Translations under genes and position numbers: made by a program | Assembly: GCA_023400405.1 (NCBI GenBank) | Contig: JAEXFD010000023.1 | Location: 1-64,000 of the forward strand | From: Pseudomonadota bacterium | GTDB taxonomy: Bacteria > Pseudomonadota > Alphaproteobacteria > Sphingomonadales > Sphingomonadaceae | DNA: 64,000 bases | Direction of reading: 5' to 3' | In this document: one piece after another, positions 25,100-32,935 of the stretch | Layout of the letters: every line of letters begins with the position of its first letter | Position numbering within the stretch: the first letter of the stretch is position 1 | The notes under the pieces: model-generated | The model's input: only the letters and a program-made list of their open reading frames with translations | Database searches by the model: none | What the model was told of the DNA's origin: nothing

Positions 25100-25168
25100 A
25101 ATCCAGAGGCGGTCCGGCTCCCGGGCGGATGCGCGACTCGCAAAATGGATCGGGAACGGGAGAGGAAG

Positions 25169-25438
25169 ATGCAGGCCGCAATCGATTTGCACGGCGATCT
25201 CGACCACGCCAACGGATGGAATTCCGAAGCGGCCGCGCCGCCGCGGCTCACGCCCACCCAGATGGAAGTGCTCCGCCACGTCCATTCGGGCCTGCTCAAC
25301 AAGCAGATCGCGCATGAGCTCGGCATCGCCGAGGCGACGGTCAAGGTCCACATGACCGCGCTGATGCGCAAGCTCAACGTCCGCAATCGCACCCAGGCAG
25401 CGATCGTCGCCGGCAATCTGGGCTGGTCGCGCTCCTGA
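25169..25438 (+). CDS. Single-domain LuxR-type (GerE HTH) regulator
   Basis: An 89-residue protein that is almost entirely a LuxR-type helix-turn-helix: LTPTQMEVLRHVHSGLLNKQ, then IAHELGIAEATVKVHMTALM and RKLNVRNRTQA. It has no receiver or ligand domain, only a 30-residue polar leader. I start at the ATG preceded by GGGAGAGGAAG. An earlier in-frame ATG at 25145 would add eight residues. It may act as a simple DNA-binding switch under transcriptional control. Its promoter region is shared with the divergent gntT gene and contains two types of dyad, so a link to sugar-acid control is possible but not shown. Confidence 0.85.
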   Translation: MQAAIDLHGDLDHANGWNSEAAAPPRLTPTQMEVLRHVHSGLLNKQIAHELGIAEATVKVHMTALMRKLNVRNRTQAAIVAGNLGWSRS

Positions 25439-25452
25439 TCGCGGCGCTTGGC

Positions 25453-26283
25453 TCAGGCGCGGGCGAGCAGCGCCTCGGCCTGTTTGAGGTGCGGCCGGTC
25501 GATCATCTTGCCCTCTAGCTTCAGCGCGCCGGCGCCGGGATTGTCCGCGAAAGCCTGCACCACCGCGCGGGCATGGGCGATCTGCTCGACGCTGGGCGTG
25601 AAGCCGGCTTTGATCGCGGCGATCTGCGCCGGGTGAATCGCCATCATGCCGGTGAAGCCGTCGCGCGCGCCAAGGGCGACATAGGCGGCGAGCCCCTCCA
25701 CATCGGCGATATTGGGATAGACCGTCTCGATCGCCGCCACGCCCGCGGCATGCGCGCCGAACAGCGCGAGCCCGCGCACCATCTCATAGGGCGGCGTATA
25801 GCGCCCGTCCGCCTCGCGTGAGGTCGCGGCGCCGATCGCGGCGGGCAGGTCCTCGGCACCCCAGGTCAAGCCGAGCAACCGATCCGCGACTGCGCCATAG
25901 CTGCCGAGCTGGAACAGCGCCGCGGGCGTCTCGGTCGCGATCGGCAGGATCGGCGGGCATCCCTCCCCTGCCAGCGCGACGAGTCGCCGCACCGCTTCCG
26001 CGCCCTCGGCCTTGGGCAGCACCAGCCCGTCCGGCACGCCGGCGAGCACCGCCGCGAGATCGTCAGCGATCGCGTCGCTATCAAGCGGATTGACGCGGAC
26101 CAGGCACGGCACGCGCCGCTCGTCCGCCAGCCAATCGGCAACTGCCCGGCGTGCCTCGGGCTTCTTCTCGGGCGCCACCGAATCCTCAAGATCGAGGATC
26201 AGCGCATCGGCGCCGCTCCCCGCCGCCTTGGCAAAGCGTTCGGGACGGTCACCGGGGACGAACAGCAGGGATCGCAGCTTCAT
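25453..26283 (-). CDS. CoA-ester lyase (CitE/HpcH-HpaI aldolase family)
   Basis: A 276-residue TIM-barrel enzyme of the CitE-like group. The N-terminal LFVPGDRPERFAKAA and LILDLEDSVAPEKK carry the metal-binding acidic residue. ATETPAALFQLGSY holds the second. AIHPAQIAAIKAGFTP is the usual C-terminal motif. Relatives split malyl-CoA, methylmalyl-CoA or citramalyl-CoA to acetyl-CoA or propionyl-CoA plus glyoxylate or pyruvate. There are no citDF subunits, so it is a stand-alone lyase. It is last in a likely operon of transporter, YbaK protein and lyase. The MaoC-fold hydratase at 43096 could be a functional partner, which is inference. Confidence 0.85.
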   Translation of the reverse strand: MKLRSLLFVPGDRPERFAKAAGSGADALILDLEDSVAPEKKPEARRAVADWLADERRVPCLVRVNPLDSDAIADDLAAVLAGVPDGLVLPKAEGAEAVRRLVALAGEGCPPILPIATETPAALFQLGSYGAVADRLLGLTWGAEDLPAAIGAATSREADGRYTPPYEMVRGLALFGAHAAGVAAIETVYPNIADVEGLAAYVALGARDGFTGMMAIHPAQIAAIKAGFTPSVEQIAHARAVVQAFADNPGAGALKLEGKMIDRPHLKQAEALLARA

Positions 26284-26307
26284 GCGCGCCTCATCGCACC
26301 GCGGGGC

Positions 26308-26775
26308 TCATTCGGGAAGCCGGCAGACATCGACCCAGTTGGCGCCGGTCAGTGCCGCCAGCCGATCCGGCGCGATTTCGATCGAGGCGGTGCGCGATCC
26401 CGCGGCCGGGAAGACGGTCGCGAAATCGCGGATCGAGACGTCGCAATGCACGGGAAGCGGCGTCGCCAGCCCGAAGGGGCAGACGCCGCCGACGGCATGG
26501 CCGGTACGCGCCAGCGTCTCCTCGGCATCGAGCATGCGCGGCCGCCCGCCGAACGCCGCCTTGGTCTTGGCATTGTCGAGCCGCGCATCGCCGCGCGCGA
26601 CGACCAGCATCACCGCGTCGCCGACGCGCAGCGCCAGCGTCTTGGCGATCCGCGCCGGCTCCACGCCGAGCGTCGCCGCGGCTTCCGCCACGGTCGCGGT
26701 ACTCTCCGCTTGTTCGATCACCGCAATGTCGGGCGCATGTTCGGCCAGCCAGGCCCGCGCACTCTCGAAGCTCAT
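26308..26775 (-). CDS. YbaK/EbsC-family (aminoacyl-tRNA deacylase-like) protein
   Basis: A 155-residue protein with the YbaK fold. It has AKTLALRVGDAVMLVVARGD in the core and the conserved VGGVCPFGLATPLPVHCD near residue 100, where Gly-Gly-x-x-Pro and Cys are the substrate-binding part of trans-editing enzymes. Members remove mischarged amino acids from tRNA (ProXp, YbaK) or have unknown roles. The specificity cannot be assigned here. Its ATG overlaps the transporter stop in ATGA, so it is translationally coupled to the upstream gene, and the CoA lyase follows after 24 bp. Confidence 0.87.
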   Translation of the reverse strand: MSFESARAWLAEHAPDIAVIEQAESTATVAEAAATLGVEPARIAKTLALRVGDAVMLVVARGDARLDNAKTKAAFGGRPRMLDAEETLARTGHAVGGVCPFGLATPLPVHCDVSIRDFATVFPAAGSRTASIEIAPDRLAALTGANWVDVCRLPE

Positions 26776-28442
26776 TCCTCGATTTTTCTCCGGAACGTCT
26801 CGGGCAGCAGTAGCAACCCGATCACGAAGGTCGCCGCAGCGGCGACGACCGGGTACCAGAGGCCGTAATAGATGTCGCCGGTGCCCGCCACCATGGCGAA
26901 GGCGGTGGCCGGCAGGAAGCCGCCGAACCAGCCATTGCCCAGATGATAGGGCAGCGACATCGAGGTGTAGCGGATGCGGCTCGGGAAAAGCTCGACCAGC
27001 ATCCCCGCAATCGGACCATAGACCATGGTCACCAGCAGGACGAGCGCGAACAGGATCGCCACCACCAGCACATGGTTGATCCGGGCGGGATCGGCCTTGG
27101 CGGGGTAGCCGGCGGCGGCGAGATCGGCCTTGAGCGCATCCTGGAAGTCGGCGATCGCGATCGACCGCGGGACGCTATCGGCAATCGGGTCCTTGCGGGG
27201 ATCATAGACTGCGAGGGTGCGCGCGCCGATCTGCACCATCGCGCTGGTCCCGGCGGGGGCGGCGCGATTGTGATAGGTCACGCCGGCCTTGGCGAGGAAC
27301 GCCTTGACGATGTCGCAGCTCGTGCGGTCGAACTTGTTCTTGCCGATCGGATCGAACTGGAACGAGCATTCCGCCGGATCGGCCGTTACCGTCACCGGCG
27401 CGGCTTCCTGCGCCGCGGCCAGCGCGGGATTGGCCGCGCGGGTCAGCGCCGAGAAGAGCGGAAAATAAGTGAGCGCGGCAATCAGGCAGCCGGCGAGGAT
27501 GATCGGCTTGCGTCCGATCCGGTCGCTCAGCCAGCCGAAGAAGACGAAGAAGGGCGTGCCCAAAGCCAGTGCCACCGCGATCAGCACGTTCGCGGTCATC
27601 CCGTCGACCTTGAGCGTCTTTTCGAGGAAGAACAGCGCGTAGAATTGCCCCGTATACCAGACCACGGCCTGGCCGACGACGGCGCCGAACAGCGCGATCA
27701 GCACGATGCGCAGGTTCCCCCAGCGCAGGAACGCCTCCGTCAGCGGCGCCTTGGAGGTGTTGCCGCTCGCCTTCATCCGGGCATAGACCGGGCTCTCGTT
27801 GAGCTGGAGGCGCACCCAGAGCGAGACTCCCAGCAGCAGCACCGAGGCGAGGAACGGCACCCGCCAGCCCCAGGCCGCGAAGGCCTCCTCGCCGAACGCC
27901 GATCGCGTCCCGATCACCACCAGCAGCGCCGCGAACAGGCCGAGCGTCGCGGTCGTCTGGATCCAGCTCGTGTAGAGGCCGCGCTTATGATTGGGGGCGT
28001 GTTCGGCGACATAAGTGGCGGCGCCACCATACTGCCCGCCCAGCGCCAGCCCCTGCAGCACGCGCAGCGTCACCAGCAGGATCGGCGCGGCGACACCGGC
28101 GGTGGCGAAATTGGGCAGCAGCCCGACCGCGAAGGTCGATCCGCCCATGATCCCCATGGTGACGAGGAAGGTGTTCTTGCGGCCGACCAGGTCGCCGATC
28201 CGGCCGAACACCAGCGCGCCGAACGGCCGCACCGCGAAGCCCGCGGCAAAGGCAGCGAGCGCGAAGATGAAGGCGGTGGTGTCGTTCACCCCGGCGAAGA
28301 ACTGGGCCGAGATCGTCGTTGCGAGCAGCCCGTACAGGTAGAAGTCATACCATTCGAACACGGTGCCCAGCGAGGAGGCGGCGATCACCATCTTCTCGTT
28401 GCGGGTTGCCCTATGGTGCTGCGGCAGCGCGTCCTCGGCCAT
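26772..28442 (-). CDS. MFS transporter of the metabolite:H+ symporter type with large internal insertion
   Basis: I start at the ATG opening MAEDALPQHH because GGAGAGGGGAG is just upstream; the earlier ATG at 28457 is inside that sequence. The 556-residue protein has the MHS signature GTVFEWYDFYLYG, the loop RPFGALVFGRIGDLVGRKN and a later SDRIGRKPI. Usual MHS proteins have about 430-450 residues. Here residues 335-450 form a soluble insertion with two cysteines (AECSFQFD and RTSCDIVKAF), between the middle and last transmembrane sets. Substrates in this group include organic acids and osmolytes. It heads an operon with the YbaK-type and CoA-lyase genes. Confidence 0.87.
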   Translation of the reverse strand: MAEDALPQHHRATRNEKMVIAASSLGTVFEWYDFYLYGLLATTISAQFFAGVNDTTAFIFALAAFAAGFAVRPFGALVFGRIGDLVGRKNTFLVTMGIMGGSTFAVGLLPNFATAGVAAPILLVTLRVLQGLALGGQYGGAATYVAEHAPNHKRGLYTSWIQTTATLGLFAALLVVIGTRSAFGEEAFAAWGWRVPFLASVLLLGVSLWVRLQLNESPVYARMKASGNTSKAPLTEAFLRWGNLRIVLIALFGAVVGQAVVWYTGQFYALFFLEKTLKVDGMTANVLIAVALALGTPFFVFFGWLSDRIGRKPIILAGCLIAALTYFPLFSALTRAANPALAAAQEAAPVTVTADPAECSFQFDPIGKNKFDRTSCDIVKAFLAKAGVTYHNRAAPAGTSAMVQIGARTLAVYDPRKDPIADSVPRSIAIADFQDALKADLAAAGYPAKADPARINHVLVVAILFALVLLVTMVYGPIAGMLVELFPSRIRYTSMSLPYHLGNGWFGGFLPATAFAMVAGTGDIYYGLWYPVVAAAATFVIGLLLLPETFRRKIEE

Positions 28443-28495
28443 CACTCCCCTCTCCATTTTTGCTTTTCCTCAGCCAATCACAGTCTTGGCCGGAT

Positions 28496-28537
28496 GTCAT
28501 CGCCTTTCCCGCCCGCTCTGGCCGGGCCGGGGATGAC
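28496..28537. repeat. Degenerate copy of the GTC-hairpin/hairpin-GAC repeat
   Basis: GTCATC at the left and GGATGAC at the right frame GC-rich complementary arms. It resembles half of the elements at 48874-48949 and 63277-63355 and lies between two divergent genes. Confidence 0.35.
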
Positions 28538-28567
28538 GCGGGCATTCGGAAGGCATAGGATCGCCCC

Positions 28568-28834
28568 ATGATCGATCGCCTGTTCCTCTCGCATCCGCGC
28601 AGCGTCGGCGAACGCTACGGCGAACATGCCGCCACCGCCGCGCGTTTCGGCTTCACGATGATTCTGGGCGGGGCGGCCTGCGTGGTCCACGCGGTGCTGC
28701 CCTTCCTGTTCGTCCGCACCGCGAGCGATTCGGTGAAGCGGCTCTATGGGCAGATGATGGCCCGACAGCCCAATTTCGCTGAGCGCCAGCCCGCCTTCCA
28801 CCAGCCCGAGTGGCAGATCGAATACGAAATCTGA
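28568..28834 (+). CDS. DUF6356-like small membrane protein
   Basis: An 88-residue protein with one strong hydrophobic helix (FTMILGGAACVVHAVLPFLF) between an N-terminal HPRSVGERYGEHAATA and a polar C-terminus that includes RLYGQMMARQP. This matches small alphaproteobacterial DUF6356 proteins of unknown function. It is one base from the following FAD-protein gene and is therefore probably co-expressed with it. It is divergent from the MFS operon. Confidence 0.75.
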   Translation: MIDRLFLSHPRSVGERYGEHAATAARFGFTMILGGAACVVHAVLPFLFVRTASDSVKRLYGQMMARQPNFAERQPAFHQPEWQIEYEI

Positions 28835-28835
28835 G

Positions 28836-30182
28836 ATGATCGAGCATGTCGCGATCATCGGTGCCGGTTTCTCCGGCACGCTCCAGGCGATCAACCTGCT
28901 CCGCCACGAAGGCCCCCGCGCGACGCTGATCGAGCGCGCCCCGGTCGCGGGCACCGGCCTCGCTTATGGCGCTGCGCATCCCAGTCATGTGCTCAACGTC
29001 CGCGCCGCCGGGATGAGCGCCTTCCCCGACGACCCCGGCCATTTCGTCCGCTGGCTCGAAGCGCGCGGTGTGCCGAACGCGGCGACGGCCTTCATCCCGC
29101 GCGTGACCTATGGCGAATATCTGCGCGAGCTGCTTGAGGCGGCGCTCCGCGACTCCAACGGGCGGCTCAGCCTGGTGCGCGGCGAAGTGGTGGACCTCGA
29201 TTTCGCCAATCGCGTGAAGGTCCAGCTCGCCGACCGGACGATCGATGCCGACGCCGCCGTCCTCGCCGTCGGCAACCTGCCGCCGCACGACCCGCCCGGT
29301 CTCGATCCGGAAACGCTCTCGTCCGCTCATTACAAGGGCGATCCCTGGGACGTCAGCGTGCCCGAGGGCCTTCGCCCGGACGACACCGTGCTGATCATCG
29401 GCACCGGGCTCACCATGATCGACGTCGCGCTGCTGCTCGATGCGCGCGGCTTCAAGGGCCGGATCGTTGCCCTCTCCCGCCGCGGCCTGCTGCCGCGCAG
29501 CCATGCGCCGGGCACGGACTGGGAACGCCGCACCGAGCGGCCGGAAACGATCGCCTCGCAGCTCGTCCATGAGGTGCGGGCGCGCGCCCAGGCGATCGGC
29601 TGGCGCAACGCGGTCGATGAGCTGCGTCCCTTCACTCAGGCGATGTGGGGCAATGCGACCGAGGACGAACGCGCCCGCTTCCTCCGTCACCTGCGCCCCT
29701 GGTGGGACGTCCATCGCCACCGCCTCGCGCCCGAAGTCCATGCCCGGCTCACCGCGCTGACCGAACGCGGCCAGCTCGAGGTGATCGCGGGCAAGACGCT
29801 GGGCTTCACGGAAACGCCTAAAGGCGTCGAGGTGACGCTGCGCCGCCGCGGTGCCGATGCGGCCGAGACGCTGCGCGTCCAGCGCATCGTCAATTGCACC
29901 GGCCCGCTCGGCGACCTCGCCCGCACCGAGGAGCCGCTGCTCCGCAAGCTGGCGGCGGAAGGCAAGATCCGCCCCGACGCCGCGCATCTCGGCATCGACG
30001 TCGACAATCAGGGCCAGACGATCGACGCCCAGGGCCGCTCGAACGCCAATCTCTATGCGCTCGGCCCGATGACGCGCGGCGCCTTCTGGGAAATCGTCGC
30101 GGTGCCCGACATCCGCACCCAGACCTGGAGCGTCGCCCGCCGCCTGTCGAATGCGCACTGGGTCGGCGGCGAAGGGCTCTAG
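28836..30182 (+). CDS. FAD/NAD(P)-binding protein (NAD_binding_9 family)
   Basis: A 448-residue flavoprotein-like enzyme. The dinucleotide loop VAIIGAGFSGTLQAINLL is at the N-terminus. The family stretch AYGAAHPSHVLNVRAAGMSA lies near residue 50. A second nucleotide loop, VLIIGTGLTMIDVALLL, is near residue 187, followed by SRRGLLPRSHAPG. The C-terminus has the FAD-binding YALGPMTRGAFWEI. Members are often called hydroxyacylglutathione- or lysine-hydroxylase-like oxidoreductases, but the reaction is unknown. It starts one base after the DUF6356 gene and ends 60 bp before hppD. Confidence 0.85.
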   Translation: MIEHVAIIGAGFSGTLQAINLLRHEGPRATLIERAPVAGTGLAYGAAHPSHVLNVRAAGMSAFPDDPGHFVRWLEARGVPNAATAFIPRVTYGEYLRELLEAALRDSNGRLSLVRGEVVDLDFANRVKVQLADRTIDADAAVLAVGNLPPHDPPGLDPETLSSAHYKGDPWDVSVPEGLRPDDTVLIIGTGLTMIDVALLLDARGFKGRIVALSRRGLLPRSHAPGTDWERRTERPETIASQLVHEVRARAQAIGWRNAVDELRPFTQAMWGNATEDERARFLRHLRPWWDVHRHRLAPEVHARLTALTERGQLEVIAGKTLGFTETPKGVEVTLRRRGADAAETLRVQRIVNCTGPLGDLARTEEPLLRKLAAEGKIRPDAAHLGIDVDNQGQTIDAQGRSNANLYALGPMTRGAFWEIVAVPDIRTQTWSVARRLSNAHWVGGEGL

Positions 30183-30197
30183 CCTCGCTCGAAACAC

Positions 30198-30217
30198 TTA
30201 GTATCAATTGACACTAA
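30198..30217. promoter_or_regulatory. Near-perfect 20-bp palindrome upstream of hppD
   Basis: TTAGTATCAATTGACACTAA is symmetric except for one base pair and is centred on AATT. Its right half contains the -35 box of the hppD promoter. The shape fits a MarR-type repressor. No such gene is in the window. Confidence 0.65.
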
Positions 30218-30236
30218 CTGGCTGCGGGCGTAGTTT
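30208..30236 (+). promoter_or_regulatory. hppD promoter
   Basis: A consensus TTGACA (30208-30213), a 17-bp spacer and TAGTTT (30231-30236) place the transcription start at about 30243. That is the A of the hppD ATG, so the message may be leaderless. Confidence 0.6.
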
Positions 30237-30242
30237 CCCGCC

Positions 30243-31283
30243 ATGACCGATCCGCAAAATCCGCTCGGCCTCAACGGCTTCGAGTTCGTCGAATTCACTT
30301 CGCCCGATCCCGAGGCGATGGCGCGGCAGTTCGAGCAGATGGGCTTCGTCGCGAGCCACCGGCACCCGCGCAAGGACATTACCCGCTATAAGCAGGGGCG
30401 GATCAACCTGATGCTGAACCGCGACGAGAGCGGCCGCGTCGCCGAGTTCCGCGCGGCGCACGGGCCGTCGGCGAGCGCGATGGCATTCCGCGTCGCCGAT
30501 CCGGCCAAGGCGCTCGAATGGGCGCTGGCACATGGCGGCGAGCGGACCGAGGAGGACGATACCGTCATCCAGGGCATCGGCGGCTCGTATCTCTATTTCA
30601 TCCAGGACGGCACCGATCTCTATGCCGATTGGGACGAGATTCCCGGCTGCCAGCAGGCGGAGGCGGAGAACAATGTCGGGCTCGACCTGCTCGACCACCT
30701 GACCCACAATGTCCGCCGCGGCCAGATGCGGGTGTGGAGCACCTTCTACCGCACGCTCTTCGGCTTCGAGGAGCAGAAATATTTCGACATCAAGGGCCAG
30801 GCGACGGGCCTGTTCAGCCAGGCGATGATCGCACCCGACAAGGCGATCCGCATCCCCTTGAACGAGAGCCAGGACGACAAGAGCCAGATCGAGGAATTCA
30901 TCCGCGAATATAAGGGCGAAGGCATCCAGCACCTCGCGCTGACCACCGAGAATATCTACGAGACGGTCGAGAAGCTGCGCGCCCGCGGGGTGAAGCTGCA
31001 GGACACGATCGAGACCTATTACGAGCTGGTCGACAAGCGCGTCCCCGGCCATGGCGAGGACCTGGAGCGGCTGCGCAAGAACCGCATCCTGATCGACGGA
31101 TCGGTGGAGAACAATGAGGGCATCCTGCTCCAGATCTTCACCGAGAACATGTTCGGCCCGATCTTCTTCGAGATCATCCAGCGCAAGGGCAATGAAGGCT
31201 TCGGCAACGGCAATTTCCAGGCGCTGTTCGAAAGTATCGAGCTCGACCAGATCCGCCGCGGCGTGATCAAGGTCGACGCCTGA
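30243..31283 (+). CDS. hppD: 4-hydroxyphenylpyruvate dioxygenase
   Basis: A 346-residue enzyme with two VOC-type halves. The iron ligands are visible: His in LLDHLTHNV (about 152), His in IQHLALTT (about 230) and Glu in FFEIIQRKG (about 309). The C-terminal GFGNGNFQALFESIE is the usual gate helix. It converts 4-hydroxyphenylpyruvate to homogentisate, the second step of tyrosine catabolism, and hmgA follows. The promoter's -35 box lies in a near-perfect 20-bp palindrome and no ribosome binding site precedes the ATG, which fits a leaderless, repressible message. Confidence 0.96.
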   Translation: MTDPQNPLGLNGFEFVEFTSPDPEAMARQFEQMGFVASHRHPRKDITRYKQGRINLMLNRDESGRVAEFRAAHGPSASAMAFRVADPAKALEWALAHGGERTEEDDTVIQGIGGSYLYFIQDGTDLYADWDEIPGCQQAEAENNVGLDLLDHLTHNVRRGQMRVWSTFYRTLFGFEEQKYFDIKGQATGLFSQAMIAPDKAIRIPLNESQDDKSQIEEFIREYKGEGIQHLALTTENIYETVEKLRARGVKLQDTIETYYELVDKRVPGHGEDLERLRKNRILIDGSVENNEGILLQIFTENMFGPIFFEIIQRKGNEGFGNGNFQALFESIELDQIRRGVIKVDA

Positions 31284-31289
31284 ATTTTG

Positions 31290-31378
31290 TTCGCGCAGAG
31301 GCGCAGAGCGCGCAGAGAAATTCAGGGCCTAGTCACGGCCGGCGAAACGCCTCTGCGTCCTCTGCGCCTCTGCGCGAA
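31290..31378. repeat. Inverted repeat with 19-bp perfect arms after hppD
   Basis: The arm at 31290-31308 (TTCGCGCAGAGGCGCAGAG) has its exact reverse complement at 31360-31378. The 51-bp centre holds further partial copies of the GCGCAGAG unit. It can form a long hairpin in the hppD-hmgA message and ends before an A-rich stretch, so it may terminate or protect the hppD transcript. The form suggests a dispersed palindromic element. Confidence 0.7.
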
Positions 31379-31432
31379 AAATAATCGGTTTGGAGGGGAG
31401 AGCCGGGACAACCCGGCCCAGCAACCGCAGGA

Positions 31433-31496
31433 GGATGAGGGGGACCAGCGCCCCCTCATCCGACTTCCCGATCCGCGGGGTTGAGCTAGGATGAGG
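31433..31496 (+). promoter_or_regulatory. Candidate RNA switch in the hmgA leader
   Basis: GGATGAGGGGG (31433-31443) pairs exactly with CCCCCTCATCC (31451-31461) to form an 11-bp hairpin. The same downstream arm also contains CCTCATCC, which is complementary to GGATGAGG at 31489-31496, and that stretch contains the hmgA ribosome binding site. The two pairings exclude each other. Confidence 0.4.
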
Positions 31497-31498
31497 CG

Positions 31499-32776
31499 AT
31501 GACCGACTATTTCCCCGGCTTCGGCAACCATGTCAGCACCGAAGCGGCGCCCGGCGCGCTGCCGGTGGGGCGCAACAGCCCGCAACGGCCGCCCTTCGGG
31601 CTCTATTCCGAGCAGCTCTCGGGCACCGCCTTCACCGCGCCGCGCCACGAGAACCGCCGTTCCTGGCTGTATCGCCTCCGCCCCAGCGCCGAGCACCCGC
31701 CGTTCACGCGCTACAAGGGCGCCTCGGGCTTCGCCCCCGGGACGGTAAGCGATCCCCTGCCCCCCAATCGCCTGCGCTGGGACCCGATCGCCGCGCCCGC
31801 CCCCGGCACCGACCTGATCGACGGCATGACCACCATGCTCGCCAATCGCGATCCCGCCGATCTCGAAGGCGTGGCCGTGCATGTCTATGCCGCCAATCGC
31901 GACATGGAGACGCGGGTCTTCTTCGATGCCGATGGCGAGCTGCTGTTCATCCCTCAGGCCGGGCGGCTGGTGCTGCTCACCGAAATGGGCCGGATCGACA
32001 TCGCGCCCGGGCAGATCGCGCTCGTGCCCCGCGGCGTCCGCTTCCGTGCGCTGCTCCCCGATGGCGAGGCGCGCGGCTATGTCGCCGAGAATCACGGCGC
32101 CCTGTTCCGCCTGCCCGAACTCGGCCCGATCGGCGCCAACGGCCTCGCCAATGCGCGCGACTTCGAGACGCCCGCCGCCTGGTTCGAAGACCGCGACGAA
32201 CCTTTCGAGCTGGTCCAGAAGTCGCTCGGCAGCCTGTGGACCACCACGCTCGATCACAGCCCGCTCGATGTCGTCGCCTGGCACGGCAATCTCGCCCCCT
32301 GGCGCTACCATCTCGCCCGGTTCAACACGATGAACACGGTGAGCTTCGATCATCCCGATCCGTCGATCTTCACCGTGCTGACCTCGCCCAGCGACGTGCC
32401 CGGCCGCGCCAATGCCGACTTCGTGATCTTCCCGCCGCGCTGGATGGTCGCCGAAGACACGTTCCGCCCGCCCTGGTTCCACCGCAACGTGATGAGCGAG
32501 GCGATGGGGCTGATCACCGGCGCCTATGACGCCAAGGCCGAGGGCTTCGCGCCCGGAGGGCTGTCGCTGCACAACCTGATGGCCGGGCACGGCCCCGACC
32601 TGGCGAGCTGGGAAGGCGCGACCAATGCCGCGCTGAAGCCGCACAAGATCGAGGGGACAATGGCGTTCATGGTCGAGACCTGCTGGCCATACCGACCGAC
32701 CCGATATGCCCTGGATCATGCCCAACCCGATTACGACGCGGCCTGGACGGGCTTCCCCAAGGCGCAGCTGCCGTGA
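31499..32776 (+). CDS. hmgA: Homogentisate 1,2-dioxygenase
   Basis: A 425-residue cupin-type dioxygenase beginning MTDYFPGFGNHVSTEA. The iron ligands are recognisable: His in WFHRNVMSE (about 327), Glu in the same segment (about 333) and His in LMAGHGPD (about 364). It opens the homogentisate ring to give maleylacetoacetate. AGGA lies seven bases before the ATG inside a GGATGAGG stretch that an upstream arm could mask. It follows hppD after 215 bp containing a long inverted repeat, so the two may be expressed separately. Maleylacetoacetate isomerase and fumarylacetoacetase are not in the window. Confidence 0.96.
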   Translation: MTDYFPGFGNHVSTEAAPGALPVGRNSPQRPPFGLYSEQLSGTAFTAPRHENRRSWLYRLRPSAEHPPFTRYKGASGFAPGTVSDPLPPNRLRWDPIAAPAPGTDLIDGMTTMLANRDPADLEGVAVHVYAANRDMETRVFFDADGELLFIPQAGRLVLLTEMGRIDIAPGQIALVPRGVRFRALLPDGEARGYVAENHGALFRLPELGPIGANGLANARDFETPAAWFEDRDEPFELVQKSLGSLWTTTLDHSPLDVVAWHGNLAPWRYHLARFNTMNTVSFDHPDPSIFTVLTSPSDVPGRANADFVIFPPRWMVAEDTFRPPWFHRNVMSEAMGLITGAYDAKAEGFAPGGLSLHNLMAGHGPDLASWEGATNAALKPHKIEGTMAFMVETCWPYRPTRYALDHAQPDYDAAWTGFPKAQLP

Positions 32777-32782
32777 TCGCAA

Positions 32783-32932
32783 ATTCCTCCCCGGAACGGG
32801 GAGGGGGACCGCGGCGCGTAGCGGCGTGGTGGAGGGGGCCCGCCCTCTGCCAGCGTGTCCTATCGAACGCCGCGGGCCCCCTCCACCATTCGCTGGCGCG
32901 AATGGTCCCCCTCCCCGTTCCGGGGAGGATTT
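32783..32932. repeat. Palindromic repeat, family 1, short copy
   Basis: The left arm reads TCCTCCCC, a small hairpin, GGGGAGGGGGACC, a second hairpin, then GGTGGAGGGG. The right arm is the reverse complement, with ACC-to-GGT inner hairpins of different sequence. Copies with the same plan lie at 39223-39717 and 57864-58005. The right arm ends in GGGGAGGAT, which serves as the ribosome binding site of the Rieske gene. Confidence 0.8.
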
Positions 32933-32935
32933 GAG

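Noticed and set aside
31290..31378. Repeated GCGCAGAG units considered as a CRISPR array
   Set aside because: The units are inverted, short and irregularly spaced, and no cas genes are near. It is a palindromic intergenic element.
32855..32935. Longer N-terminus for the Rieske protein starting at 32855
   Set aside because: It would translate the palindromic repeat. The start at 32936 has a ribosome binding site and gives the expected length.
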